From Diphasiastrum complanatum (Eukaryota; Streptophyta; Lycopodiopsida; Lycopodiales; Lycopodiaceae): a stretch of 64,000 bases of DNA. The notes beneath the pieces were generated by a model that did not search any database, had not been told where the DNA came from, and saw nothing but the letters and a program-made list of their open reading frames with translations. Shown piece by piece: positions 49,311-60,140 of the stretch. Position 1 is the first letter of the stretch. Every line of letters begins with the position of its first letter. The position numbers and the translations under genes were made by a program. The stretch covers positions 18,221,590-18,285,589 of the forward strand of contig CM055109.1 in assembly GCA_029204225.1 (NCBI GenBank), in the 5' to 3' direction.

Positions 49311-51240
49311 TTGGGTTTAATCAATATTGCTTTTGATGAATTGGAAAGGGTTCGAGGTTCAAATCAAGTTGATGCTCGTCAAATTTATTTGGAATACTTT
49401 TTAAATCAATTAAATTCCAAGCAAATACATCCCCATATTCTTTCAATATGTCTTGATATACCCATTCATATTTCGATAAGGATATATTGACCTGTTTATC
49501 CAGACAAATAGAAATCTTGTGAATTTCATCGATATCAATCATTCCCATGGTTGAATTAACCTCACTTTTGCCATAGATTTCTCGGCCTTGATTACCATTG
49601 TGCTCTGGTTCTTCTTCATCAGTCTTGTAACACTCCAGATATCGAATATCTATATAATTAGTAGTGTCACTTGATTGTTCTTCTGATGAAGAAAATTCAG
49701 TATCAAAAGTATAACTCGAATCAAATTGAATTTCTCCTTAGTATTTGTCCTTTGACCATTTCATATGGATCTCTTAATTGGAATTCAAAATTTTTTCTTT
49801 TTCCAATATGTGACTACGTCGATGTCATATAGCCATGGTCTGCCCAACAACATGGGATAAGAAGGCACGGTTACTAGGTTAATAACCACAAACATTTCTC
49901 CTTCGATTTTAATTTCCACGTTATGAAGTAGGCCAACTTAATTTCTCCTAGTCTGATATGCCAATCTCAAGAACTTGGTTGTAGGAGTTATATGAGTTAA
50001 TCCCAAATCATAAGCCATTTCCTCTGTAATAATATTTACTCCAGAGCATGAATCAATAGGTACATTTGAAATAATACACCCTTTAACTTGGACCTATCTC
50101 AATTTTTGGAGCTCCTTTATCATTAACCTCGATCTTATTTACATTGACTGCTTGTAATCTCGATTTTCTTCTTCTCTTTTTCACCAACAGTTCTTTAAGT
50201 TGCTTATGATAAAACACATTATCTTCAAGCAATTGCTTAAAAGTAATAGTTGGTTGCAATTTCCCGAGATCCTCAGTGATATCATAGCTAGTTCGAGGAA
50301 CAATAGGTTTATCCACCTTAGCCTTAGAAAGAATTTTACTTGTTGTAGGTTTCTCAAATGAAACCTTTTTCTTTGACTGACTCAATTCTTTTGAAAGAAG
50401 TGTTTCAACCTACTACAAAGTATTTCTTATCATTACGATCATAAACAGGATCATCTTTTATGTCATCTTGAGTAAGAGATTTATTAACCCTTTCTTTAAT
50501 AGGTGATGATTGTTTATATTTCCTTGCCTTCTTTTTGGATTCCGAAACAGGCCATATTTGACTTTCCCTATTCTTTTTAGCTTCACTTCTGGTAGATACC
50601 TTGTTAACTTGAAAATTCAAGTCACTAGGCCAAGCAGAATCTTCTAAACATAACTCAATTTTCTACACCACTTCATCTTTAGTCTGACCTTCCTTGTTGG
50701 TATCAGGCTTGACATACTTCACCATCATTTTTTTGATTGGTGGTTTAGGACATTCAAAAGTAATATGGCCTTCTCTTTGACAATTTCCACATAGTGGTAC
50801 ATAACCAATTTGTCTCTTGGGTTCAAGACATTCTGTTGAATAGTGCCCTGGTGCTCCACAATTATAGCATGTAGCATTATTTCTACCCCTAGTATTAGCA
50901 GGCTTTGGTTGAGATGGTGCAATTTGGGATGGTACAAACTTTTGGACTGGAACGAATTTCCTTTGTTGGATTCTAGGATTAAAATTTGTTCCTTGTTGAT
51001 TAGCGTTCTTTGTGTTTTGTACTTGAATTTCATACACAGGCTCATTTGTTTCAACCTCCATAACATAAACCAATTCAATATCTAAAGTTTCTTCTTCAGT
51101 TTCCTCAATATAAGCAACTTGCGGTTTGTTCTTGCATTCCCATATCGAAGTAAAGCATGTTGAAAAAAACCATATCGAAACACAAACCAACAAGACAATG
51201 TAAGACCGTGACAATATTCTAAAGTACCCCGCACCTCACA
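49311..51240 (-). pseudogene. Ty3/gypsy gag-protease relic with two CCHC knuckles
   Basis: On the minus strand a gag tail reads NNATCYNCGAPGHYSTEC then PLCGNCQREGHITFEC, two adjacent CCHC knuckles (50663-51214). A basic linker follows, then protease VPIDSCSGVNIITEEMAYDL near 50070 (DSC where DSG is usual). LVTVPSYPMLLGRPWLYDID comes next, then the pre-RT region VYQDILKEYGDVFAWN at about 49321-49548. It breaks off before RT. Many stops occur. The motif set differs from the 29-35 kb element, so this is a second gypsy lineage. Confidence 0.85.
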
Positions 51241-52475
51241 ATTTCATGGTTAGTTCTCAAAATGATTCATTTTGTGTGTCTTACATGCATCAACGGGATA
51301 CATCTTTCATATGTACCTACACATGCCAAGCCACATTAGAGTATCTTGAATTTTTTTTAGTAAAAAACATTCACAAAACAAAAATTCTAAGTTATAAATG
51401 AGGTCACAGAAAAGGAAGGTGCTTATTCTTATAAGGTTATGTCCTAAAAGTTGACACCTAAAGATTTGTCCTAAGAGCATTGTCCTCAATAAACATTTCC
51501 TTGATAAGAGCTTAAAATTCATGGAAATCTTGGAAGAAATCCTATCCTATGAAGAGTAATTTTGATTATTTATGATTTTATTGGTCGGGATATGGATAGG
51601 ATTTCCATTAGAAATGACCTAAATTGCCACCATTAGTCAAACTGATTTATAACGATCAAATGACCACTATCCACCCCCCCAAAAGAAAATGATTTTAGTT
51701 TTTTTTAGTAATAAATAGCAAAAAATGCAATGTTTTTGGGCACTCGGTCATGATGCAAAAATCACAATAAAATAAAAACCCTTAAAAACATAGAAAATAA
51801 AGCAGAAGAAACATGTGAAAGGAAATCTTGAAAAAAAAAATATTTCTAACCTGCACATTAGGTTTCCGTTGACCTTGGGCCTGCTACCTTGGTACATGTA
51901 GTTAATGAAAACCTACAAAAGATTTCTTTTGTCAATGGGTTATAGGTTTTTGGCAAGCACTAGGCCCTACCTTAGATGTTCTTTAGTTTATGATAGTGAA
52001 GTCATGATCAATGAGCATATTTTAAAATTTGGGTCATGCTTGACTTATTAGTCATGGTGCAACAACCATCTTATGGGGATTGTGGTTGATAGGACATACT
52101 ACGTACCACCATCTTCGACCATCTCTCCAAGATCGTATATCTTCCGACCCTTAGACGTGTGAAGCTCCCAAGAGTCTTTGACCTTGGAAGTGTGGGAGTT
52201 CAAGATTGTCAATGTTGTCGTCACACTATTAACCCTCAGATCTGTGGGAGCTCACCAAGTGATAACAATCTCAACTCATTCCAACTCTTAGATGTGTGGG
52301 ATCTGGGAACTCTCAATGTTGTGAGTGTCACTGGAGAGGTGATGCTTATCTAGTCATGACATGATGAGTGAGTTGTTAAACCAAGAGGCATCAAGTGTCG
52401 GTGGTTGTTGGGTTTTGATTCCAAATTTATTTGAAGTGGCATCAAACTTTTTAGTCAAAAAAGCTAAAGAAGAAT

Positions 52476-52538
<63 letters not shown>

Positions 52539-52690
52539 GGATCTGATCAGAAATTACTTCTTATAATCTGCGATAGATAGATCTCTTGTCTGATCAGAAA
52601 TTACTTCTTATAGTCTGGATTAGATAGATCTCTTGCAAGTACTGTAGTTACAGCTGATTCTTCTTCTTCTTCTTGAACAACTCTGGGTGT
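51241..52690. other. No gene recognised
   Basis: AT-rich. Between 52140 and 52340 phrases such as CTTAGA-GTGTGGGA and CTCAATGTTGTGAGTGTC recur irregularly. A directly repeated phrase TCTTGTCTGATCAGAAATTACTTCTTATA (52544 and 52585 regions) lies after the CT run. Confidence 0.4.
52479..52535. repeat. (CT)n microsatellite
   Basis: About 55 bases of uninterrupted CT dinucleotides just upstream of the receptor-kinase pseudogene. Confidence 0.97.
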
Positions 52691-52734
52691 GCTTGCTTCA
52701 CATGGAGTGAGAAACAGAAGATCCACCTCTTCGC

Positions 52735-53830
52735 ATCTTGGATATGATCAAGCTGTTCAGCATCTGGGCACAACCCAATCCGTGCCAAGTGAATCAGCTT
52801 TGTGGGTCAGAGCGGAAATTTGCAATAGCCATGGAACACGGCTGTGTGGCTATCGGTTGGAGGGATTCCAGCCCCCGGGTGGATCGGTCTCTGGGATGCG
52901 TGGCGAATTTCAGCTCAGACTGCTGCAGTGAGGATTTTTCCGTCTTGCAACATATGCACTATGCTTCTTGGTTTCCAATGGAAGGCTCGAACTTGAGACC
53001 AAAGAAACTTTGGATGTCAAGCGTTAACCAATTGAGCCAACTCCCTTGGGTAACATATGCACTATGATCCAAGGGAGTGGTGAAGGATCTGCGTGAGCTT
53101 GCGGTGGCCACCATGAAGCCTGGTGCCAAGCCTGATTGTGCCAGGACAGAGAGCAAAAGCACAAATTGGACCACTGGATTAGGAATTGCTGGTGGCTGTG
53201 CATTGCTGCTGCTCGCACTTCTTATGTCACATTTTTGCAAAACCGTTACAGAAAAACAGGATCCTAAAAGATTTCTCATAATTTTGGTGGCAAACTCGAC
53301 GCCGGTGGATTCGGTTCTGTTTACAACGGCTCCCTTCCAGATTACACCATGGTTGCAGGGAAGAAGCTCCGCAATATGAAGCCAGCAGGCAAAGACTTCC
53401 ATGCAGAAGTAAGTACTATCAGGGTAGTTCGACATGTCAACCTTGTGAGACTTTTCGCTTCTGTGCTGCAGATGTGCGCATGCTTCTAGTCTACGACCAT
53501 ATCCTCAATGGATCTCTCAACCCGCTTCTGTTCAGAAAGTGTGGAGCCCAGCAACAGATCATGAGTTGGGTTCCAGGCTTCCTAAACAGAAGCGTGTTGA
53601 GAGATCCATTGTTGGATATCTTCTCAGCTGCATCATCCACTGTGACATCAAACCCGAGAACACTCTACTGGATGATGCATCTAATTTATGTTCAAAGCAA
53701 TCAGATTTTGTCCTGGCCAAGCTGATGGATAGAGAAATTAGTCCATTCTTCACAAGCATGCGAGACTCCATAAGTAGCACCCATCTCAGCCAAAGCCTAT
53801 GTCTACAGCTCTGCATGACTCTCCTGGAGA
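52735..53830 (+). pseudogene. S-domain (G-type lectin) receptor-like kinase relic
   Basis: The plus strand reads, in several frames, an S-locus-type region with FSIWAQPNPCQVNQLCGSER and a CVAIGWRDSSPRVDRSLGCV stretch. The 88-bp SINE interrupts it. A transmembrane segment follows (GLGIAGGCALLLLALLM), then the kinase: KLDAGGFGSVYNGSLPDY, AGKKLRNMKPAGKDFHAEVS, VVRHVNLVRLF, LLVYDHILNGSL, CIIHCDIKPENTLLDD and SDFVLAKLMDRE. The catalytic Asp and Asn of the HCDIKPEN loop are kept, but DFG is DFV and VAVKK is VAGKK. Frameshifts break the lobes. The family perceives extracellular ligands at the plasma membrane. The lectin domain was not found upstream. Confidence 0.9.
52964..53051 (-). mobile_element. 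tRNA-derived SINE, 88 bp, copy 1
   Basis: On the minus strand a box A (TGGCTCAATTGG) and a box B (CAAGTTCGAGCC) are placed as in a tRNA gene, so it carries an internal RNA polymerase III promoter. It is flanked by a perfect 15-bp direct repeat, AACATATGCACTATG (52949-52963 and 53052-53066). It interrupts the receptor-kinase pseudogene. It lacks the A- or T-tail usual at a SINE 3' end and is scarcely longer than a tRNA. Confidence 0.9.
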
Positions 53831-53846
53831 CTGAGCTAAAGAAGGA

Positions 53847-54195
53847 ATGAGGATGTGAATTGTAGCTTGGACAAGTATCCTTCCCACTCTTTGGTATGCC
53901 AACAAGCTTTTTGGACACGGGATTTCTTAGAGAAGAAATGAGGATGTGAATTGTAGCTTGGACAAGTATTCTTCCCACTCTTTGGTATGCCAACAAGCTT
54001 TTTGGACACGGGATTTCTTAGAGAAGAAATGAGGATGTGAATTGTAGCTTGATGTTCTTCCCACTCTTTGGCATGCCAACAAGCTCTTTGGACAGGGGAT
54101 TTCTCAGAGAAGAAATGAGGATGTGAATTGTAGCTTGATGTTCTTCCCCCTCTTTGGCATACCAGCAAGCTCTTTGGATAGGGGATTGCTCTCCC
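53847..54195. repeat. Tandem repeat, four copies of about 90 bp
   Basis: Units start at 53847 (91 bp), 53938 (91 bp), 54029 (86 bp) and 54115 (partial). Each begins ATGAGGATGTGAATTGTAGC and contains CAACAAGCT-TTTGGACA-GGGATTTCT. Copies 1 and 2 are almost identical; copies 3 and 4 share a 5-bp deletion. The array directly follows the end of the kinase homology. Confidence 0.93.
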
Positions 54196-55140
54196 TTTGG
54201 TGGCACATAGCAAAAGCTCTCCAAAGCCAGTTTTGGTTGCCTTATGGTACATTCAAGATGAAGAGTTCAACAAGGCATTCAATGGCAAAGGGTATTGCAA
54301 ATGCTTAAAAGACACTCTTGAGGTGGTTCAATCCCCATACCCAAAGTCTATCTTCTTGTTGATGGGCCCTAAAAACCCTGGATATGGTTGATTGCTGAAA
54401 GAGAGTTGAGAAATTTGGCCCACCTCTTGCTGCCTCTTTCCCTTAGACTCCCTCTCCCTAATAGCCTCATAGTCAATGTGGGACTAGGCCAAGCACCTAA
54501 GTGCCTTCAAGTATGTGGTATCTGCCTGCAAAAGGGTGACATGTACAATTTGTATTAGGAGTGTATACCTCCTCATTCTCAAATGTGTGAGGAACTATCG
54601 GCCTCAAACCATAGGAGAGACTTTGGAAAAGGTGGATCGGCCAAGGTAAGAGTTCCTTGAAGCATATGCAATAAGGCTTGTCATAGAGGGCCTTTTGATC
54701 TCGTCGTCTTGAATGCACCATATGGCAACCAAAACTACCTTTTTTGATCGTTCTCATTGAAATTCTCACAAAGTCTATCGTATGCCAATGAAGTGAATTC
54801 TCTTGGTCGAGCTGGTTTGCATGTCCAAGCGGGAAAATTCACTTGTCCAAGCTAGAGTTTACGTTTATTCTTCCATCGATGATGTCCAAGAGAGTCACAA
54901 CTCTAATGACAGGTATTCTCTGAATCCCTATGATATAGCTTATAGGCATGCTCTCGCACATGCGAGAGCTTTGGGCCCAGCCCAATGAAGGTTCTCTATG
55001 ACATATGGTCCATATACAAACCATATATACATCACTCTTTTGGCAATTTCCTTATGTAGTTAAGAAATGGTAGGTGGTCACATTTTTTTATATTGTGATT
55101 CATTCTAGGAGTTGATTGCTAGTGTTGACACTCTCCTAAT
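54196..55140. other. No gene; contains an inverted pair of related segments
   Basis: 54228-54350 and the reverse complement of about 54625-54745 share TTTTGGTTGCC-TATGGT-CATTCAAGA and TATTGCA-ATGCTT-AA. So two diverged copies of one sequence lie head to head about 280 bp apart. No recognised protein. Confidence 0.55.
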
Positions 55141-55152
55141 CTGTCCCATTGG

Positions 55153-55154
<2 letters not shown>

Positions 55155-55210
<56 letters not shown>
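55155..55210. repeat. (GA)n microsatellite 1
   Basis: Pure GA run, about 55 bases, followed closely by CATAGTTCCTCTTG. Confidence 0.97.
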
Positions 55211-55213
<3 letters not shown>

Positions 55214-55225
55214 CAAAATCACGCA

Positions 55226-55905
55226 TAGTTCCTCTTGTCAAGACCAAATCCTTTCAAACCTTTATTCATATACCAACTAGGTAGATAAAGTAGGAAAGTT
55301 CATACAGTACAAAGAAGCATTGTAAAGCAAAACTTATTTCAAGACATCCAGTTGGTAATTGTCACCATCCCACCACACAAGACCTTGCAGGTTAGCTCAG
55401 TGAGGAAGACAAGTGTCAAAGTTGCATGTCAGTTGTTATCCATGTACAAAACAAGCTCTACCAATTACCAACATGCTTAGCTTAAAAAAAACATAGTCCA
55501 ATAAGCTTAATTTATAGCAATAGGCCAAGTCCTAATGTTACTATAGTAGGGCATACACCATGTTGGATTAGTTTATGGCGTATTGGTCCATATCGATTCT
55601 CACGTAACACCTATGTATACTAAGTTAATCGCATTATTAATTGCTTTGTAATAGGTCACATGCAAGGACGTACACGTACGTATTAGGTCAAAATCCATGC
55701 CATACTAATCCGTGTGACAATTGAAGAATTCGAACAAGTCATGCACTGATGTCATACTCCTCGAGGATATCCATGCTTTCCAAGAGCACTCAAGCCAAAA
55801 CCCTATAACGACTATTCAGAAACTTAAATGGGCGACATTAACTTGTATTAGCTTTGACAAGTACTAGGGCAAATCCATCAAATCCTTGTGTCCATTGAAT
55901 AAGAA
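55226..55905. repeat. Long direct repeat, left copy
   Basis: This matches 57677-58410 in the same orientation. Shared blocks are AGTTCCTCTTG, CAAGACCAAA, GTCAGTTGTTATCC-TGTACAAAACAAG and ATCCATGCCAT-CTAA, with many differences between. The pair could be old LTRs of a non-autonomous element of about 3.2 kb or a tandem segmental duplication. No PBS was seen. Confidence 0.72.
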
Positions 55906-56405
55906 TGTTCAAGCAAACCCTAGCTATTAGACAAACTTATAGGCGTTTGTATTCACTCAACTAACCATTATGTAATATAGTGTTTTCAGGTTGAGAACAT
56001 GTATTTCGTATTGTTAGCCCTAAATTGTATTTTGTTTTGGCAAGCTCTGTGTAAGAAAACATAAAGTTCTTACTTGCAAGAAGCTATGGAATGTATTCGT
56101 AGACTTTGTTGCCTTTTAAGAAACTCTTGCTGTGTTACTATTCCTTACTGCTCTTCGTATACACTATAAATCCTAACTTGAAAAACAAGCAATCACTCCT
56201 GTCCATAGGTTGTGGCTAAGCTTGAAAACATCGTAGAGCATGTAACTTGTAGTAGAAGTAAGTACAAAATGTTAAAAGGCAAAAAAAAAGAGAGGTCCAA
56301 TGTGGTAAGGATATAGGACCTTTTTTTAACGAAAGAACCGACCATCGTATGTTGTAGCCATCATGTACGCAGTGTAGCGGAGCAGATTAAAGCAAAGAAC
56401 CATCC

Positions 56406-56460
<55 letters not shown>

Positions 56461-57676
56461 AAAAGCATACCCATAGTTCCTCTTGCTTAACCCTTATAAC
56501 AGCTCGTGTAATGGTGTGTAGTACCTATGGCCGAGGTATGCTTCTATCATAAACAATGCTAAATGTATGTAGCGTTATGTTCTGGTAGTGTAGACTGTTG
56601 GTGACCTTTCATAACAATGACTTCATCGATTAAGTGTGTAGATATACACTTCATAAGTTCAAACCATCCATTGTATAACTTAGAAGCAGCATCATTATTA
56701 CTTGATTATTGTAGACAATATGGTTTATTCCTTTTCCAATGATTGACGTAAAAGCTTACTATTCGACTATTGCACAATTAGTAGAAACAATATGGCCAAT
56801 TTTTTGGAATCAAGACCTTTGAATTGTTTAAAACTAGTGCAACAAAATAGATGTAAGTTTTCTATGTCAAAATTGCAAAATAATTCAGAAGAAAAGTAGA
56901 ATTTATCCTTTACGTTAGGTAGATAAGACCAGATATCATCAAAAGATTAATCAATGACATCAAAAAGTCATAGAAAAATGTGAGCGTAAAATTGCTTCAT
57001 ATGGATAGCCTCAAAAACTCTACTATGGTAAGGTAAATGTGAACTTCTTTTTCCTTATTACTGCTAGTGTTGAGTTGAATTCAACTAGTCGTATTTGAAA
57101 TAACTTCTCTTCTATTCGCCATGTTAGCATGAAAAAATGCTGAAAGACAATGACCAACAACATTGAAAAACCAGCTTGAATGCAAGTAAATGTAGAGTAG
57201 TTAATTGTTGCAAGAATGGACTAGCTATCAAAGAAATGTACACACAGTAAGTGTAGAGTATCAAGCTGGAAAGAAAACCTTTGAACTTGCTTACCAAGAT
57301 AGCTCTTCATCACACCAAATGAAGGTGAAAGTAAGCTGAAGTTAGTCGTATGCAGAGCTGTGGAAGAGCCTAATGCAATGCTGCTTAATTAACCAACTCT
57401 CTTTCCATGAAGGTTGAAAGAGAGAAATTTTTTGAAGAAGTAACAATGTGCCGTAATGAATAACCAACGATTCTTTTGGATTGGATTACAATCCAATTTT
57501 GTACAAAAAGCAAGAGAGTAAGGGGTGCCTTTATAAAAAGAAATAGGCTACAAACGGTAAAAAGGTAACACCTGGTGTAATAGGGCTTCCGTATGTTGTA
57601 AAAGGTAGGGACCGATAAGCAAGTAATGAGATGTTTTTTGGTACTCTTCATGAATGAGAGAGATTTGCAGTAATAC
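55906..57676. other. Segment between the long direct repeats, no gene
   Basis: AT-rich sequence without a recognisable frame, apart from the GA run at 56407-56458. A third CATAGTTCCTCTTG occurs at about 56473. Confidence 0.4.
56407..56458. repeat. (GA)n microsatellite 2
   Basis: Pure GA run, about 50 bases, again followed by CATAGTTCCTCTTG after a short spacer. Confidence 0.97.
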
Positions 57677-58410
57677 TTAGTTCCTCTTGACAAGTCAAGA
57701 CCAAACCTTTTGAAACTTTTATTTATAACCTCACAAGATAAAACAGAGCTGAAAAGTATATACAGTACTTAGAAAAAGCACCATAAAATAAAACTCATCT
57801 CAAGATGTCCAGCTGATACCTGTCACCATTCCACAACACAAAACCGCACGAGTCAATATAGTGGGGAAGATAGGTGTCATAGCTAAAAGTCAGTTGTTAT
57901 CCGTGTACAAAACAAGTCTTATCACTAATCAACATGTATGTTAATAAAATCATTAGTCTAGTCTTCCCTAGCGATATCAAGTTTATCGCAACAGACCGAA
58001 CCCACACGTTTCTGTATTAGGACGTAAGCCATGTTGATCGGTTTATAGGGTATCGGTTTATGTTAGTTTAAATCTGCAAAGTTTGTGTAGTAGATTTGTC
58101 GTAGTAAGTAAGAGCTTAGCAATAGGTTTAGGTGGGACTCATAGCAAGCTGTTAGGGCAAATCCATGCCATGCTAACCCTTGTGACTTGTTCAAAAATTC
58201 AACTTATCAGGTGCCAGTGTTGTTTTCCCTGAGCATGTCCATGCTTCTAGGGATAAGCCAGTCAAAAACCCATATTGTAAATCAATTAAGCAGTCTACGT
58301 TTATAAGGTACCTATGCTTAACGTGGTCTTGTAATGTTTTGTTAGGGTATCAATACGGGTAATAGGGCAAATCCATGCCGTGCTAATCCGTTACATTGGT
58401 GTCTATCTCT
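57677..58410. repeat. Long direct repeat, right copy
   Basis: The partner of 55226-55905. It is longer because the phrase GGGCAAATCCATGCC-TGCTAA occurs twice (near 58158 and 58362). No coding sequence. Confidence 0.72.
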
Positions 58411-59160
58411 TTACACAAATCCATGCGTTAAAAGGGTAGAAAAAACCTAATTTGGAGACTATATTATAGGTTTACTGGAGTGGTTTAACTATTTGTAGTT
58501 AACTATAGTGTATTAGAGTTGAAGTTATATAGTAGAGGTATAATAGATGTATGTAAAGTTTAGGCAGATTTGCTAAGAATCTTTGTGTGATATCCATAAT
58601 GATTTTGTTTTTTCCTTGTGTCTAAAGTAATTATTGTGCAAAGTAAATTGTGTCTCCAATCTTTTCCACATTCTAACATTCGTATGTGATTAGAACAAGA
58701 TAAGCCGAATGCCTGCAACATACCTGAATAATCGTCAAAGGACCTTCTTGTGATGATGCCATAGTGCTTCCACAAGTTATGTATTATTTGTGAGTCAATG
58801 TAAATATGGTTTGAGCATCCAAGACAAGTATCCGTTATAAAAGTGAACGTCAAATCCTAATGCGATGGGTTATAACTTATAATTGCATAGTGAACCAGTG
58901 TTTCTTGCAGAGAATCTTAAACCTCACCTTGAGTGCTTGAAAAGACCGTGTGTTTATAATGGACAAAAGTTACAATATGTATGATAAAGTGAGGTTGAAA
59001 GGAATACATGTAGGCGAATCAAGTGGTTGAGGAAGAGTCGAACTAGTTGACCTCTGAGAAAGCTAATAAATCATAGTTCAAAGTATTGTATGTCAACATT
59101 TTCAGCGCTGGAGTGCAGCCCATTTAGTATCATTTTGCACTTTGCTAAATCGCTATGATT
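58411..59160. other. No gene recognised
   Basis: AT-rich. A 97-codon open frame on the minus strand (58560-58853) has no recognisable domain. Confidence 0.35.
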
Positions 59161-59334
59161 GATTTGCAACTACTTTACATGTAGTAATGGTTTGATTGAA
59201 ATCTGTCCATCGTTGTGACTGATTGACAGCTACTTTACACGCAGTGATGGTTTGACTGAAATCTATCATCGCTGTGATTGATTGGCAACTACTTTAGATG
59301 TAGTAATGGTGTGATTGAAATCTGTCCATTGCTG
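59161..59334. repeat. Tandem repeat, three copies of about 60 bp
   Basis: Copies start at 59161, 59221 and 59280. Each reads GATTG-CA-CTACTTTA followed by GTAGTAATGGTTTGA, or variants, and TGAAATCT. The source is unknown. Confidence 0.92.
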
Positions 59335-59565
59335 GACCAACGATGACAGAGCGCTGATAAAGTTGTAGAATCAATGTGTGCTTTTTAGAAAACTTTCTAT
59401 GAACAATAGATCATTCATAGCTATAAATCCTTGATGGGACAACGATGGAAAGCCACATTAGAGTGCGCTTGAGGAGTCACTCACGACGACTATTCAGGTG
59501 GGTGCTTCAAACATATATCGGTTGCATTAACGCAAATGACAATGTTGCTTCAATATCTATTAATG

Positions 59566-59653
59566 CTTCTTGGTTTCCAATGGAAGGCTCGAACTTGAGA
59601 CCAAAGAAACTTTGGATGTCAAGCGTTAACCAATTGAGCCAACTCCCTTGGGT
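59566..59653 (-). mobile_element. tRNA-derived SINE, 88 bp, copy 2
   Basis: Identical over all 88 bases, as read by eye, to the copy at 52964-53051, and flanked by a different perfect 15-bp direct repeat, CAATATCTATTAATG (59551-59565 and 59654-59668). Different target duplications prove two independent insertions; identity suggests both are recent. Confidence 0.92.
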
Positions 59654-59864
59654 CAATATCTATTAATGGGATTGGCATTATAACAAAGGAGATACGATGC
59701 TACAAAGTATGGCATTAGGTATGGCATTAGCTTGCTTATATTTTGGAAAATAGGGTGGATTGAACTATTTTAAACTGTTGCTCATGCTTCATAAAACATT
59801 GCCTTAACATATAGGATCGTTGTTTGCCTTAATTCTGTAATTCTTAGTATAATAAGGGTTGATA

Positions 59865-60140
59865 ATTCAAGTATTGGGAATTTATTGTTGATAGTTAGTT
59901 AATTTAACTCCTTATAGTCCACACAAATTCATTATTCTCCATCCTCCTTCCCTTTCAAAAGAATAGGAACACCCCATGATAATTTGCTATGCAACATTTC
60001 AATCACATGAGCCATCAATTTCTTTTTTTCTTGGCAAAATTTTACCACACGTTCAAGCTTGTTGCAGATATAAAAAATATTTGCCTTTTCTAGTCTTTTT
60101 TTGGGACATGAGTTTCTTTTTATGATGCTCCAATGCAAGT
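59865..60140 (-). pseudogene. Ty3/gypsy RT start fragment
   Basis: The minus strand gives AHVIEMLHSKLSWGVPILLK then GKEDGE, followed after stops by ICVDYKELN and LTINNKFPI. This is the RT entry region (S-SPWGAP-LLV-KKDG then CVDYR-LN). Only about 270 bases remain. Confidence 0.72.

Noticed and set aside
52964-53051. Functional tRNA gene
   Set aside because: Boxes A and B are present, but the acceptor stem does not pair as in a tRNA, the anticodon arm is not convincing, and direct repeats flank it; a SINE explains it better.
53847-54195. CRISPR-like array
   Set aside because: Units are directly adjacent with no unique spacers, and the genome is eukaryotic.
53836-54252. Minus-strand open frame of 138 codons with repeated peptide
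   Set aside because: The frame exists because a 90-bp tandem unit lacks stops in one frame; no known protein pattern.
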